A stretch of 64,000 nt of DNA, taken from Pedobacter sp. D749. GTDB taxonomy: Bacteria > Bacteroidota > Bacteroidia > Sphingobacteriales > Sphingobacteriaceae. The notes beneath the pieces are model-generated. The model was given only the letters and a program-made list of their open reading frames with translations. It was not told the DNA's origin and ran no database searches. Location: the NCBI RefSeq assembly GCF_019317285.1, contig NZ_CP079218.1:496001-560000 (forward strand), read 5' to 3'. This document shows, in pieces, positions 36,465 through 45,839 of the stretch. Within the stretch, counting starts at the first letter, position 1. Each line of letters begins with the position of its first letter. Made by a program: the position numbers and the translations under genes.

Positions 36465-37451
36465 TTATATTGAAAGTACCTCTGTCATTTCCATTAAATC
36501 GGGCTCGAGTTTAAAAGAATGAGCAGTTAAAGCCTCTCTTATGCTGGTTAATTTTATTTCATTTCCTTTTAAACCGACCATTTGCTCCGTTTCGCCCGCA
36601 ATTAACGCATTTACTGCGGCAAAACCTAAACGACTGCCCAAAATTCTGTCAAAACTGCTTGGGCTACCACCACGTTGAAGGTGGCCAAGTATGGTTACTT
36701 TGGTGTCGTAATGATCAAAAGTTTCTTTTACCTTTTTAGCAATATCGTAAGCACCGCCTTGTTTATGGCCTTCTGCCACAATAACGATACTTGATGATTT
36801 TTTTGTTGCTGCACCTAAGGCCAGTTTATTAATCAATTCATTTACGCTGGTTTCCTTTTCAGGCAACAGAACAGCTTCGGCACCACTTGCAATTGAACTC
36901 CTGAGTGCAATACATCCAGAATCGCGTCCCATTACCTCTATAAAGAATAAACGGTCGTGCGCATCTGCTGTATCCCTGATTTTGTCAATTGCTTCGATTA
37001 CAGTGTTAATCGCTGTATCGTAACCTAAAGTAAAGTCAGATCCTACTAAATCGTTATCAATAGTTCCTGGTATACCGATCACTTTAACCCCAAAAGTTTC
37101 CGAAAAACGTTTAGCTCCGGTAAATGTTCCATCGCCACCGATGACCACTAATCCATCGATATCGTTTTTCTTTAAGTTATTGTATGCAATCTGCTGACCT
37201 TCGTCTGTTTTAAATTCTAAACAGCGTGCAGTTTTTAATATGGTGCCGCCCAGGTGTAAAATATTACTTACAGAACGGGCGTCCATTGGTTTTATGTTGT
37301 CGGTTATTAAACCCTGGTAACCTTGCATTACACCAAACATGTTAATGCCATGGTAAATTCCGGTACGAACAACAGCTCTGATTGCTGCATTCATTCCAGG
37401 GGCATCGCCTCCAGAAGTTAATACAGCTATATTTTTTATATTTGGCTCCAT
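36465..37451 (-). CDS. pfkA: ATP-dependent 6-phosphofructokinase
   Basis: 328 residues. TSGGDAPGMNAAIRAVVR binds ATP; GGDGTFTGA has Gly at the position that is Asp in PPi-dependent enzymes, which supports ATP use. PGTIDNDLVGSDFTLGYDTA holds the catalytic TIDND, and GHLQRGGSPSSFDR binds fructose-6-phosphate. It commits sugar to glycolysis. It is first in the operon with the BadF-like gene and gapA, and divergent from the Nudix-type regulator, with a shared operator between them. Confidence 0.97.
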   Translation of the reverse strand: MEPNIKNIAVLTSGGDAPGMNAAIRAVVRTGIYHGINMFGVMQGYQGLITDNIKPMDARSVSNILHLGGTILKTARCLEFKTDEGQQIAYNNLKKNDIDGLVVIGGDGTFTGAKRFSETFGVKVIGIPGTIDNDLVGSDFTLGYDTAINTVIEAIDKIRDTADAHDRLFFIEVMGRDSGCIALRSSIASGAEAVLLPEKETSVNELINKLALGAATKKSSSIVIVAEGHKQGGAYDIAKKVKETFDHYDTKVTILGHLQRGGSPSSFDRILGSRLGFAAVNALIAGETEQMVGLKGNEIKLTSIREALTAHSFKLEPDLMEMTEVLSI

Positions 37452-37461
37452 CTTTATAATA

Positions 37462-37488
37462 CGAATATAGTGTGTATTTTTTACACTA
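37462..37488 (-). promoter_or_regulatory. pfkA promoter with GTGTA-N5-TACAC operator
   Basis: The core GTGTA-TTTTT-TACAC lies at 37472-37486, two bases behind a -7-like box TATATTCG (37462-37469, minus strand, one mismatch). It lies in the 111-base gap between pfkA and the divergent regulator gene, so it could control both. Confidence 0.68.
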
Positions 37489-37562
37489 AGTAATTTATTT
37501 TATTTTTTTTACTTAATATTGAAAGTCATACCTTTATCTGCTTAAAATAACTAAATTTTACT

Positions 37563-38252
37563 TTGGAACAAATTTTACCTCACTTAGATTCTGTATTCTC
37601 AATAGATTGCGTTTTGTTTGGATTTGATGGTAAGGAATTAAAAATCCTGCTAATTGAAAGGAATGAAGAGCCATTTAAAGATTGGTGGGCACTGCCCGGT
37701 AATATTGTTGGCCCTGATGAAAGTTTAGATCAATCAGCCTCCCGGATTTTGTACGAGCTTACCGGTTTGCGCGGTATTTACATGGAGCAGTACTATGCTT
37801 TTGGCGATCCGCACAGGCACCCACAAGGTAGGGTAATTACTTTGGCATACTATGCTTTGATTCGTTTGGGTGGAGATAAAGAATTACGCCCGATCAGTAC
37901 TTATGCCAAACGGGCAAATTGGCTGCCAATAACCGATCTGCCTAAACTGGCTTTCGATCACCAGAAAATTTACGATAAAGGATTGGAAAAAATAAAACGA
38001 CGGATTAAACACCAGCCTATTGCTTTCGAACTCTTGCCAGAGAAATTTACCTTAACACAATTGCAGCATGTGTATGAGCTGGTTTTGGGTAAAAAACTCG
38101 ATAAAAGAAACTTTAGAAAGAAGATTGTAAGTTTTGGGGTATTGAAAGAACTCGACGAAAAACAAAAAGGTGTGTCGTACCGTGCAGCTACTTTGTACCG
38201 CTTTGATAAGCGTAAATACGCGAAACTTTTTGGTAAGGAGATTTCTTTCTAG
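37563..38252 (+). CDS. Nudix-related transcriptional regulator (NrtR/AraR-like)
   Basis: 229 residues from a TTG start; no early ATG exists. The N-terminal Nudix fold (about residues 10-140) has FKDWWALPGNIVGPDESLDQ and ASRILYELTGL. The Nudix box is degenerate: the REUxEE positions read RILYEL, so hydrolase activity is unlikely. The C-terminal winged helix (about 155-220) has FTLTQLQHVYELVLGK and NFRKKIVSFGVL. This design is known from NrtR and Bacteroides AraR. It is divergent from pfkA, and the GTGTA-N5-TACAC palindrome between them is its likely operator. Its effector is probably a sugar phosphate or nucleotide sugar (inference). Confidence 0.9.
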   Translation: MEQILPHLDSVFSIDCVLFGFDGKELKILLIERNEEPFKDWWALPGNIVGPDESLDQSASRILYELTGLRGIYMEQYYAFGDPHRHPQGRVITLAYYALIRLGGDKELRPISTYAKRANWLPITDLPKLAFDHQKIYDKGLEKIKRRIKHQPIAFELLPEKFTLTQLQHVYELVLGKKLDKRNFRKKIVSFGVLKELDEKQKGVSYRAATLYRFDKRKYAKLFGKEISF

Positions 38253-38330
38253 CGGAGAGGGTTGAGCGGAGGGCGTTAAGCGTGGAGCGGAGAGTTGAAA
38301 GAAAGAAATAATTAAACCTGTTGTATAAAA

Positions 38331-38369
38331 AAAAAATCCCGGTTTGAAATTTCAAACCGGGATTTTTTT
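38331..38369. terminator. Bidirectional terminator between convergent genes
   Basis: A 15-bp or longer near-perfect stem (AATCCCGGTTTGAAA with TTTCAAACCGGGATT), flanked by A's on one side and T's on the other. It serves the regulator gene and the convergent kinase gene. The purine-rich stretch before it (38255-38310, repeats of GCGGAG) is low-complexity DNA. Confidence 0.93.
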
Positions 38370-38431
38370 GCTTGTATATATTATATTTTATAACGACTCT
38401 GGACTAAAGACTCCAGACTTAGGACTGAATA

Positions 38432-39292
38432 CTAAGCCTTAGGCGCTAACTCCAGGTGGTAATGAACCAGGTCATCTATAGGAGAGCGGATAATTTTACC
38501 CACACCCATTTCGTAACGGTCAGCTACAATACTTAAAATATCACGGAAACTATAACCAACAGAACCCACACAGTTTAATTTGTGGTCTTTGTAGTTAGGA
38601 TAGTGGATGACCAAAGCTTCGAAAAATGCAGTAAAAGCATAATCAATGGTAGCAAAGGCATAATCCTCATAGTTATCTTTAAAATCGTATAAGAATTTAC
38701 TAAAACTTGCGCAGAAACGGTTTGGCAATGGCTTATTGTAAATGTTATCGAAAATATCTTCGTTGGTTAAGGCATAGTTATCGTAAAAAGCTTCACGTAA
38801 GCCTTTCGGCATGTAACCTTTCATGTAATCGCTCAAAATGCGTTTACCGATGTACGAACCACTACCTTCATCACCCAGGAAATAACCTAATGAATCAATG
38901 TTCATGGTAATTTCAGATCCATCGTAAAGACATGAGTTGGTACCTGTACCTAAGATAGCAGCAAATCCTGGCTCGTTTCCAAGAAGTGCCCTGGAAGAGG
39001 CAAGTAAATCATGACCTACAAAAATTGTTGCATTGATAAAGATTTGTTGCATGGCATCGGCCACAATCTTAACATTTGCAGGTGTAGAACAGCCGGCGCC
39101 GTAGTAATAAACTGCTGTTAATTTCTCTCTTTCCAAGTGGTCTGGAAGAGTCTCATTCAAAGACTTTACAATGTACTCTCCTTTGGAAAAATATGGATTG
39201 TAACCTTCGGTGTTAAAGTAAATTTTTCTGCCGGCCTCGTTAATCAAACACCAATTTGTTTTGGTAGATCCGCCGTCTGCAATTACTATCAT
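38432..39292 (-). CDS. BadF/BadG-type kinase (N-acetylglucosamine-kinase-like)
   Basis: 286 residues from the ATG at 39292; an upstream in-frame GTG (39316) is less likely because the phosphate loop ADGGSTKTNWCLI starts the family at once. The further motifs VYYYGAGCSTPANV, ILGTGTNSCLYDG and LGDEGSGSYIGKR are complete. It probably phosphorylates an amino sugar or a similar hexose. It is a paralogue of the degenerate protein encoded between pfkA and gapA. A GTGTA-N5-TACAC site lies about 105 bases upstream. Confidence 0.9.
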   Translation of the reverse strand: MIVIADGGSTKTNWCLINEAGRKIYFNTEGYNPYFSKGEYIVKSLNETLPDHLEREKLTAVYYYGAGCSTPANVKIVADAMQQIFINATIFVGHDLLASSRALLGNEPGFAAILGTGTNSCLYDGSEITMNIDSLGYFLGDEGSGSYIGKRILSDYMKGYMPKGLREAFYDNYALTNEDIFDNIYNKPLPNRFCASFSKFLYDFKDNYEDYAFATIDYAFTAFFEALVIHYPNYKDHKLNCVGSVGYSFRDILSIVADRYEMGVGKIIRSPIDDLVHYHLELAPKA

Positions 39293-39397
39293 TTTATTTA
39301 TTTTTGGTTTTAGCACGATAAAAGTATAAAAAGTCTTATATTTTGTATCCTTTTTTTTAATAATTTTTTAACAATTTGTTATTGTCGGAAATTAAGT

Positions 39398-39412
39398 GTG
39401 TAAAAAATACAC
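39398..39412. promoter_or_regulatory. Third GTGTA-N5-TACAC operator
   Basis: GTGTA-AAAAA-TACAC lies in the gap between the divergent BadF kinase (start 39292, minus) and threonine aldolase (start 39512, plus). It is the same core as at 34216-34230 and 37472-37486. Which of the two genes it controls is not clear; the kinase fits the sugar theme. Confidence 0.6.
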
Positions 39413-39511
39413 TATATAGGTTCTTTAATCACCGAAAAACCTTAAAATTATACCAGAAAAGGCATTGGTCTTTTTTTTAACGTCAAAAATATTTTACAAC
39501 AAAATAGCAAA

Positions 39512-40537
39512 ATGAATAATAGATTTTTAGATTTCAGGAGCGATACGGTAACCAGGCCAACGGCAGGAATGTTGGATGCGATGATGAATGCAAAAGTGGG
39601 CGATGACGTTTTTGGCGAAGATGAAACGGTGCATACATTGGAGACAAAACTGGCCTCGACCTTTAATATGGAAGCCGGATTATTTTGCCCGTCGGGAACG
39701 ATGACCAACCAGATTGCAATCAAGTGTTTTACCCAGCCTATGGACGAGGTAATCTGCGATCAGACTGCACATGTTTACCGTTACGAAATTGGGGGCATTG
39801 CCTTCCACTCCGGCGCATCGGTAAGGCTGTTGCATGGCGAACGTGGGATTTTGACGCCAGAGCTGATAGAACCTGAAATCAATGAAGATAATATTCACTA
39901 TCCCAACTCCAGTTTGGTTGTTTTGGAAAATACAGTGAATAAAGGTGGCGGAAGCTGTTATACCTTATCACAGATTGCGCCTATTCATCACCTTTGTAAC
40001 ATAAAAGGACTAAAGTTGCATTTAGATGGTGCGCGTATTTTTAATGCACTAACGGCCACAGGCGATAAGGCAGGGGAATACGGTAAATATTTTGATGGCA
40101 TTTCGGTTTGTTTATCTAAAGGACTCGGTGCACCAGTGGGTTCGGTATTATTAGGGGGCAAACAAATGATCCATAAAGCACGTAAAATCAGGAAAGCTTT
40201 TGGTGGGGGCATGCGCCAGGCCGGATTTTTAGCCGCTGCCGGTATTTATGCGCTTGATAACCATGTAGAACGTCTAAAAGAAGATCATGCCCATGCGCAA
40301 GCTTTGGCTAATGCTTTAGCTACCGCAAAATATGTAAAATCAGTAATGCCTGTTGAAACCAATATTGTTATTTTCGAGGTAGAAAAAGGATCGGCAGAGA
40401 AAATTGTTAACCAGTTAAAGGAAAAAGGGCTGTACTGTAATACCACCAGTGCGAGTACTATTCGTTTGGTAACACACCTGGATTTAAGCCCTGAAATGAT
40501 CGATCAGGCAATTGAAATAATATTACATTTGTATTAG
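39512..40537 (+). CDS. ltaE: Low-specificity L-threonine aldolase
   Basis: 341 residues, fold-type I PLP enzyme. The start has FRSDTVTRPTAGMLDAM and GDDVFGEDETVHTLE. The cofactor Lys is K203 in SVCLSKGLGAPVGSVL, and LHLDGARIFNA supplies the PLP-binding Asp. It splits L-threonine or allo-threonine into glycine and acetaldehyde. It is transcribed alone, with the biotin carboxylase gene following after a short repeat-like gap. Confidence 0.94.
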   Translation: MNNRFLDFRSDTVTRPTAGMLDAMMNAKVGDDVFGEDETVHTLETKLASTFNMEAGLFCPSGTMTNQIAIKCFTQPMDEVICDQTAHVYRYEIGGIAFHSGASVRLLHGERGILTPELIEPEINEDNIHYPNSSLVVLENTVNKGGGSCYTLSQIAPIHHLCNIKGLKLHLDGARIFNALTATGDKAGEYGKYFDGISVCLSKGLGAPVGSVLLGGKQMIHKARKIRKAFGGGMRQAGFLAAAGIYALDNHVERLKEDHAHAQALANALATAKYVKSVMPVETNIVIFEVEKGSAEKIVNQLKEKGLYCNTTSASTIRLVTHLDLSPEMIDQAIEIILHLY

Positions 40538-40640
40538 TCGGAGGTCCGAAGTCGGGAGCCCGAAGTCAATAGTTTTATAGTTCATGATCAATAGTCAGAT
40601 AGTTCATTTACAATCTGCATATACACAAAGCCTAACCAAA

Positions 40641-42152
40641 ATGCCCGAAAACTCCAAACTCCAAACCCCAATCTCCAAACTCTTAATCGCTAACCGTGGC
40701 GAAATTGCTTTGCGTATTATGCGTTCGGCAAAGGAAATGGGGATTAAAACGGTTGCTGTTTTTTCTGAAGCAGACCGGAATGCACTGCATGTACGTTACG
40801 CCGATGAGGCGGTTTGTATTGGTCCGGCTCCCTCTAACCAGAGTTATTTAGTCGGTGAGAAAATTATCGATGCCTGTAAACTAACGGGTGCTGAAGCCAT
40901 TCATCCGGGATATGGCTTTTTATCAGAAAATGCAAATTTTGCACAAATGGTTGCTGATGCCGGACTCATTCTGGTTGGTCCTTCGCCGCAGGCTATGGAA
41001 ACCATGGGTAACAAATTATCAGCAAAGGCAGCAGCGCTAAAATATAACATCCCGATGGTTCCCGGAACAGAAGAAGCCATTCAGGATGTAAACGAGGCAA
41101 AACAGCGTGCAATCGAAGTTGGTTTCCCGATATTAATCAAAGCTGCTGCAGGTGGTGGAGGTAAAGGAATGCGCATTGTAGAGCGGGCTGAAGATTTTGA
41201 AGAACAGATGCAGCTTGCCGTAAGCGAGGCTACCTCAGCCTTTGGCGATGGAGCTGTTTTTATCGAACGTTATGTTACCTCTCCAAGGCACATCGAAATA
41301 CAGGTTCTGGGAGATACTCATGGCAATATTGTGCATCTTTTTGAACGTGAGTGTTCTGTGCAGCGGCGTCATCAGAAAGTGGTAGAAGAAGCCCCGTCAG
41401 CTGTTTTAACTGAAGAAATCAGGCAGCAAATGGGAAAATGTGCGGTAGATGTAGCCCGTTCCGTAAATTATACCGGAGCGGGTACGGTTGAGTTTATTTT
41501 AGATGAGAACCTCGATTTCTTTTTCCTGGAAATGAATACCCGCTTGCAGGTAGAGCATCCGGTAACTGAGCTGATTACAGGTATAGATCTGGTAAAAGAA
41601 CAGCTAAAAATTGCATCTGGCGAAAAATTGAGCTTTAGTCAGGAGGACTTAAAAATCAGTGGACATGCCATAGAACTTAGGGTATATGCCGAAGATCCGG
41701 CAAATAATTTCCTGCCTGATATTGGTGTTTTGCAGACTTACAGCACACCTAAAGGCAATGGAGTAAGGGTTGATGATGGTTTTGAGCAGGGCATGGAAAT
41801 CCCGATTTATTATGATCCGATGATTGCAAAATTGATCACTTACGGAAAAGATAGGGAAGAAGCCATAGAGCGAATGGTGAGGGCTATCGAAGAATATGAT
41901 ATTACGGGGATAGAAACTACTTTGGGTTTTGGTAAGTTTGTAATGCAGCACGAAGCTTTTAAAACGGGTAATTTTGATACGCATTTTGTAGGCAAATACT
42001 TTAAGCCTGAAAGTTTAAAGGTACAGGATGAAACCGAAGCCTTAATTGCTGCGGTAATTGCTGCAAAGCTGTTTGAAAAAAAAGAGGGGAAGTTGGGTGA
42101 TGCAGTTGTTAAAAGTACTTCTGATTGGAGAAAAAATAGATTGAAATACTAG
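40641..42152 (+). CDS. accC: Biotin carboxylase subunit of an acyl-CoA carboxylase
   Basis: 503 residues from the ATG at 40641. ISKLLIANRGEIALRIMRSA begins the carboxylase N-domain. The ATP-grasp motif AAGGGGKGMR and the motif FLEMNTRLQVEHPVTEL follow, with VYAEDP in the C-domain. It carboxylates biotin using ATP and bicarbonate for acetyl- or propionyl-CoA carboxylase. No biotin carrier or carboxyltransferase gene is adjacent. The C-terminus is about 50 residues longer than in E. coli AccC. The first 11 or so residues come from CT/CA-rich repeat-like DNA and are probably not conserved; an ATG at 40584 would add more of the same. Confidence 0.93.
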   Translation: MPENSKLQTPISKLLIANRGEIALRIMRSAKEMGIKTVAVFSEADRNALHVRYADEAVCIGPAPSNQSYLVGEKIIDACKLTGAEAIHPGYGFLSENANFAQMVADAGLILVGPSPQAMETMGNKLSAKAAALKYNIPMVPGTEEAIQDVNEAKQRAIEVGFPILIKAAAGGGGKGMRIVERAEDFEEQMQLAVSEATSAFGDGAVFIERYVTSPRHIEIQVLGDTHGNIVHLFERECSVQRRHQKVVEEAPSAVLTEEIRQQMGKCAVDVARSVNYTGAGTVEFILDENLDFFFLEMNTRLQVEHPVTELITGIDLVKEQLKIASGEKLSFSQEDLKISGHAIELRVYAEDPANNFLPDIGVLQTYSTPKGNGVRVDDGFEQGMEIPIYYDPMIAKLITYGKDREEAIERMVRAIEEYDITGIETTLGFGKFVMQHEAFKTGNFDTHFVGKYFKPESLKVQDETEALIAAVIAAKLFEKKEGKLGDAVVKSTSDWRKNRLKY

Positions 42153-42179
42153 AATAAAAAGAATCATCACCTGATAGAT

Positions 42180-42264
42180 CGTCATTCCCAACTTGATTAG
42201 GAATTGTAATGCCTTAGTCGAGTTTGTATGTAGCATTATGGTTCCCGCCTGCGCGGGAATGACG
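42180..42264. repeat. Paired-hairpin intergenic repeat, TTCCCAA type, copy 2
   Basis: It has the same ends (CGTCATTCCC...GGGAATGACG) and the same second hairpin (TTCCCGCCTGCGCGGGAA) as the copies at 6020 and 45723, with a 37-base unrelated spacer. The first hairpin has a mismatch (GGAATT). Confidence 0.85.
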
Positions 42265-42287
42265 TGTAGAAAAAAAAGAAGTATAAA

Positions 42288-42872
42288 ATGTTCACAGGAA
42301 TTATAGAAACACTTGGCGAGGTTACTGCCATTAAAAACGACCATACCAATATTCACTTTACCATTTCTTCCGCAATCAGCCATGAGCTTAAAATAGACCA
42401 AAGTGTAGCCCATAACGGCGTATGTTTAACGGTAGTGGCGCTGAATGATGGAACACACACGGTTACCGCAATTGATGAAACCCTCAACAAAACCAATTTA
42501 GGGGATTTAAAAGTGGGCAGTAAAATTAACCTGGAACGCTGCATGCAGATGAATGCCCGTTTAGATGGACATATTGTACAGGGCCATGTAGACCAGACTG
42601 CTGTTTGTGTTAAACGCGAAGAACTGGATGGTAGCTGGGAATACCGCTTTAAATATGATGCCGGTGCCGGAAATGTAACCGTAGAAAAAGGCTCGGCCTG
42701 TGTAAACGGTATCAGTTTGACGGTGGTAAATTCCGAGGCCGACGAATTTTCGGTATTTATCATCCCATACACTTTTGAACATACCAATTTACAAGAGGTT
42801 GAGGTTGGTGATACCGTAAATCTAGAATTCGATATTATCGGCAAGTATGTTGCCAGATTAATGAATAGATAA
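42288..42872 (+). CDS. ribE: Riboflavin synthase alpha chain
   Basis: 194 residues. It starts with the family signature MFTGIIETLGEV and has two tandem lumazine-binding repeats (about 1-95 and 96-190), each with a GVSLT-like strand (NGVCLTVV and NGISLTVV). It converts two 6,7-dimethyl-8-ribityllumazine molecules to riboflavin. It stands alone behind a repeat element, and no FMN riboswitch is seen in the 135-base gap. Confidence 0.96.
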   Translation: MFTGIIETLGEVTAIKNDHTNIHFTISSAISHELKIDQSVAHNGVCLTVVALNDGTHTVTAIDETLNKTNLGDLKVGSKINLERCMQMNARLDGHIVQGHVDQTAVCVKREELDGSWEYRFKYDAGAGNVTVEKGSACVNGISLTVVNSEADEFSVFIIPYTFEHTNLQEVEVGDTVNLEFDIIGKYVARLMNR

Positions 42873-42999
42873 TTTTTATCACCTTTTTTAGGTTAATGGT
42901 CTGTTTTGTAGTTGATTGATTGGTGATTGGCGTTATTTTAACGTTTAATTTTTCATGACAGTGCAGGATGGTTGGTTGAATTATATTGCTGAATATAGT

Positions 43000-43026
43000 A
43001 GTGTTAAAATTAAAAAATTTAACACT
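43000..43026 (+). promoter_or_regulatory. Perfect palindrome just before the rhamnosidase start
   Basis: AGTGTTAAA (43000-43008), nine bases, TTTAACACT (43018-43026), ending eight bases before the ATG at 43035. It could be an operator or an mRNA hairpin over the ribosome site. Confidence 0.6.
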
Positions 43027-43034
43027 AACCATTT

Positions 43035-45683
43035 ATGAACAGAATTTCCCGCATGTTAAGCGCAATGTTTACCATTGCCTTATTATTTTTATTTACAGAG
43101 AATGCTTCAGCTCAAAAAATCTCCTTAAAAGATTTAACTGTTGAGCATTTGGTAAATCCTTTTAGTGTTGATAACCCAAAGCCCAGATTTAGCTGGAAAA
43201 TTATTTCAACAGCAAAAAATACCAGGCAGAAAAACTACGAAATCAGGCTGGGTACCTCGCCAAAAATTGACAAAGTTTTATGGAAAACAACTATAAATAA
43301 TGATCAGTCGGTTCTGGTGGCTTACGATGGTCCCCAATTATCATCCAAAACCAAATATTACTGGCAGGTTAGGGTAAAAGATAATCATGGAAATACTTCC
43401 TCTTGGTCACCGGTGCAATATTTTCAAACGGGTTTAAAGCCTGAAGATTGGAATGCGAAATGGATCACAGTAGAAGGTAAAGATACTTCACTCGCTAGTC
43501 CACTGTTTAGAAAAGAATTTAACCTCAAAAAAGAAGTAAAATCTGCCATGGCTTACATTACTGCTAAAGGTTTGTATGAGGCCAATATTAACGGCGGGCG
43601 TGTTAGTGATGCTTATTTTGCTCCAGGATGGACAAGTTATAAAGATCATATTCAGTACCAGGTTTACGATGTTAAGCAATCGCTAAAGAAAGGCGCCAAT
43701 GTAATTGGCGTTTCACTAGGCGATGGCTGGTACAAGGGGCGTATCGGATTTAGTAATCAAAAACAATTTTATGGCGATACCAGGGCATTGTTAATGCAAT
43801 TGGAAGTGGAATATACCGACGGAAGCAAAGAAACCATTGTAACGGATAATAGCTGGAAAACAGGTTATGGGCCGATAGTGGCTTCCAATATTTATGATGG
43901 AGAAACCTACGATGCCCGGTTAGAACTCAATGGCTGGAATAATATTGGTTTTAAAGAAAATACTACCTGGAAACCAGTGCAAGAACTGGCTATGGGGGCT
44001 GAGAAATTGATTGGAATGAGCGGGCCGCCGGTAACCAAACATGAAGAATTTAAAGCTTTAAAAATATTTAAAACGCCTTTAGGCGAAACGGTAGTCGATT
44101 TCGGACAGAACCTGGTAGGCTGGGTAATGTTAAAAGCCAAAGGTGCAGCAGGTACAAAAATTACCATTAGCCATGCTGAAGTATTAACCAGAGAAGGGAA
44201 TTTTTATACCACCAACCTCCGTACAGCGAAGCAACAGAACAACTATATATTAAAAGAGGAAACCGAGCAGGTATTCGAACCACATTTTTCTTTTCAGGGC
44301 TTTAGGTACGTCAAAATAGATGGCTACCATGGTGAGCTGAAGTTGGAAAACCTTACCGCTGTAGCTGTTTATTCGGACATGAAAACCAGTGGGAAATTCA
44401 GCACTTCCAATCCTTTACTAAATCAATTGCAGCATAATATTAGCTGGGGACAGAAAGGGAATTTTGTTGATGTGCCAACAGATTGTCCTCAAAGAGATGA
44501 ACGTTTAGGCTGGACAGGGGATGCGCAGGCATTTGCCTCAACTGCGGCATATAATATGGATGTATCGGGCTTTTTTACTAAATGGCTAAAAGATGTTGCT
44601 GCAGATCAGCTTCCAAATGGTAGTGTTCCATTTGTAATTCCAAATGTGCTGAACCAAAATGATGCAGGTTCTGCAGGCTGGGCTGATGTGGCTACCATTG
44701 TTCCCTGGGATATATATGTATCATATGGAGATAAAGGGATTTTGGAAAAGCAATATGAAAGCATGAAAAAGTGGGTTGATTATATCTCATCAGTAGCAAA
44801 AAACAACCTTTGGAATACGGGTTTCCACTTTGGCGATTGGTTGTTTTACCGGCCAAATGATGATAATGATGGGCGTGCCGCAGTGACGGATAAATATATG
44901 ATTGCGCAAACATTTTACGCACACTCAACCCAGTTGCTGATAAATGCGGCAAAGGTATTGGGTAAAACAGACGACGTAACGAAATACAATGCGCTGTTAG
45001 AACAGATTAAAACAGCTTACATCAAAGAGAATATGACACCTAGTGGCAAATTGATCTCTAATACGCAAACGGCATACGTACTGGCTTTACAGTTTGATAT
45101 GCTACCTGAAAACTTACGTCCACAGGCCGCACAAAGACTGGTAGATAATGTGAGGGATTACGGGAACCACCTGACTACGGGTTTTTTGGGTACACCATAC
45201 CTTTGTCATGTATTAAGCCGTTTTGGGCACGAAGATGTTGCTTACGATCTGTTGTTGCAGGAAAGTTACCCTTCATGGTTATATCCTGTTAAAATGGGAG
45301 CAACCACCATTTGGGAGCGCTGGGATGGCATTAAACAGGATGGCTCTTTTCAAACAGCAGATATGAATTCTTTTAACCACTACGCTTATGGCGCCATTGG
45401 CGATTGGATGTATAAAAATATTGCCGGTATTAATCCTGTATCAGCGCAACCTGGTTACAAAAACATTTTAATTGCACCAAGACCAGGTGGGAAATTAACC
45501 AATGCCTCGGCAGAACTGGAAACGGTTTATGGTACGGTTAAATCAGCATGGACCATTGCAGATGGCATTTTTAAGCTGGATGTAACTGTGCCAGCCAATG
45601 CAAGTGCTACCGTAGTATTGCCAAAAAACGATAAAAAAGAAGAAATAGGATCAGGTAGCTATCATTTTGAATGCAAATATTAA
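43035..45683 (+). CDS. Alpha-L-rhamnosidase, GH78
   Basis: 882 residues with a signal peptide ending ASAQ (residue 27). A fibronectin-like N-domain (about residues 30-135, ENPFSV-like start PFSVDNPKPRFSW) is followed by the Bac_rhamnosid_N lectin-like domain. The (alpha/alpha)6 barrel contains DCPQRDERLGWTGDAQ, where E489 is the expected general acid, and ATTIWERWDG, with the expected base. It would release terminal L-rhamnose from plant polysaccharides or glycosides in the periplasm. It stands alone with a strong palindrome before its start. Confidence 0.95.
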   Translation: MNRISRMLSAMFTIALLFLFTENASAQKISLKDLTVEHLVNPFSVDNPKPRFSWKIISTAKNTRQKNYEIRLGTSPKIDKVLWKTTINNDQSVLVAYDGPQLSSKTKYYWQVRVKDNHGNTSSWSPVQYFQTGLKPEDWNAKWITVEGKDTSLASPLFRKEFNLKKEVKSAMAYITAKGLYEANINGGRVSDAYFAPGWTSYKDHIQYQVYDVKQSLKKGANVIGVSLGDGWYKGRIGFSNQKQFYGDTRALLMQLEVEYTDGSKETIVTDNSWKTGYGPIVASNIYDGETYDARLELNGWNNIGFKENTTWKPVQELAMGAEKLIGMSGPPVTKHEEFKALKIFKTPLGETVVDFGQNLVGWVMLKAKGAAGTKITISHAEVLTREGNFYTTNLRTAKQQNNYILKEETEQVFEPHFSFQGFRYVKIDGYHGELKLENLTAVAVYSDMKTSGKFSTSNPLLNQLQHNISWGQKGNFVDVPTDCPQRDERLGWTGDAQAFASTAAYNMDVSGFFTKWLKDVAADQLPNGSVPFVIPNVLNQNDAGSAGWADVATIVPWDIYVSYGDKGILEKQYESMKKWVDYISSVAKNNLWNTGFHFGDWLFYRPNDDNDGRAAVTDKYMIAQTFYAHSTQLLINAAKVLGKTDDVTKYNALLEQIKTAYIKENMTPSGKLISNTQTAYVLALQFDMLPENLRPQAAQRLVDNVRDYGNHLTTGFLGTPYLCHVLSRFGHEDVAYDLLLQESYPSWLYPVKMGATTIWERWDGIKQDGSFQTADMNSFNHYAYGAIGDWMYKNIAGINPVSAQPGYKNILIAPRPGGKLTNASAELETVYGTVKSAWTIADGIFKLDVTVPANASATVVLPKNDKKEEIGSGSYHFECKY

Positions 45684-45722
45684 TCGCTAATATTGCAGCA
45701 TTGTAAAAAGAACACAAAAGAT

Positions 45723-45792
45723 CGTCATTCCCAACTCGATTGGGAATCTTAATGCGCTGAGTAGTAAGATTCCCGCCTGCGCGGGAATGACG
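45723..45792. repeat. Paired-hairpin intergenic repeat, TTCCCAA type, copy 3
   Basis: The shortest copy (70 bases). Both hairpins are intact and the spacer is 21 bases. The ends are identical to copies 1 and 2. Confidence 0.88.
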
Positions 45793-45839
45793 ATTTAGAT
45801 TAATGATGATAAGGCCTCTATTATATGCGGCAAAAATAA

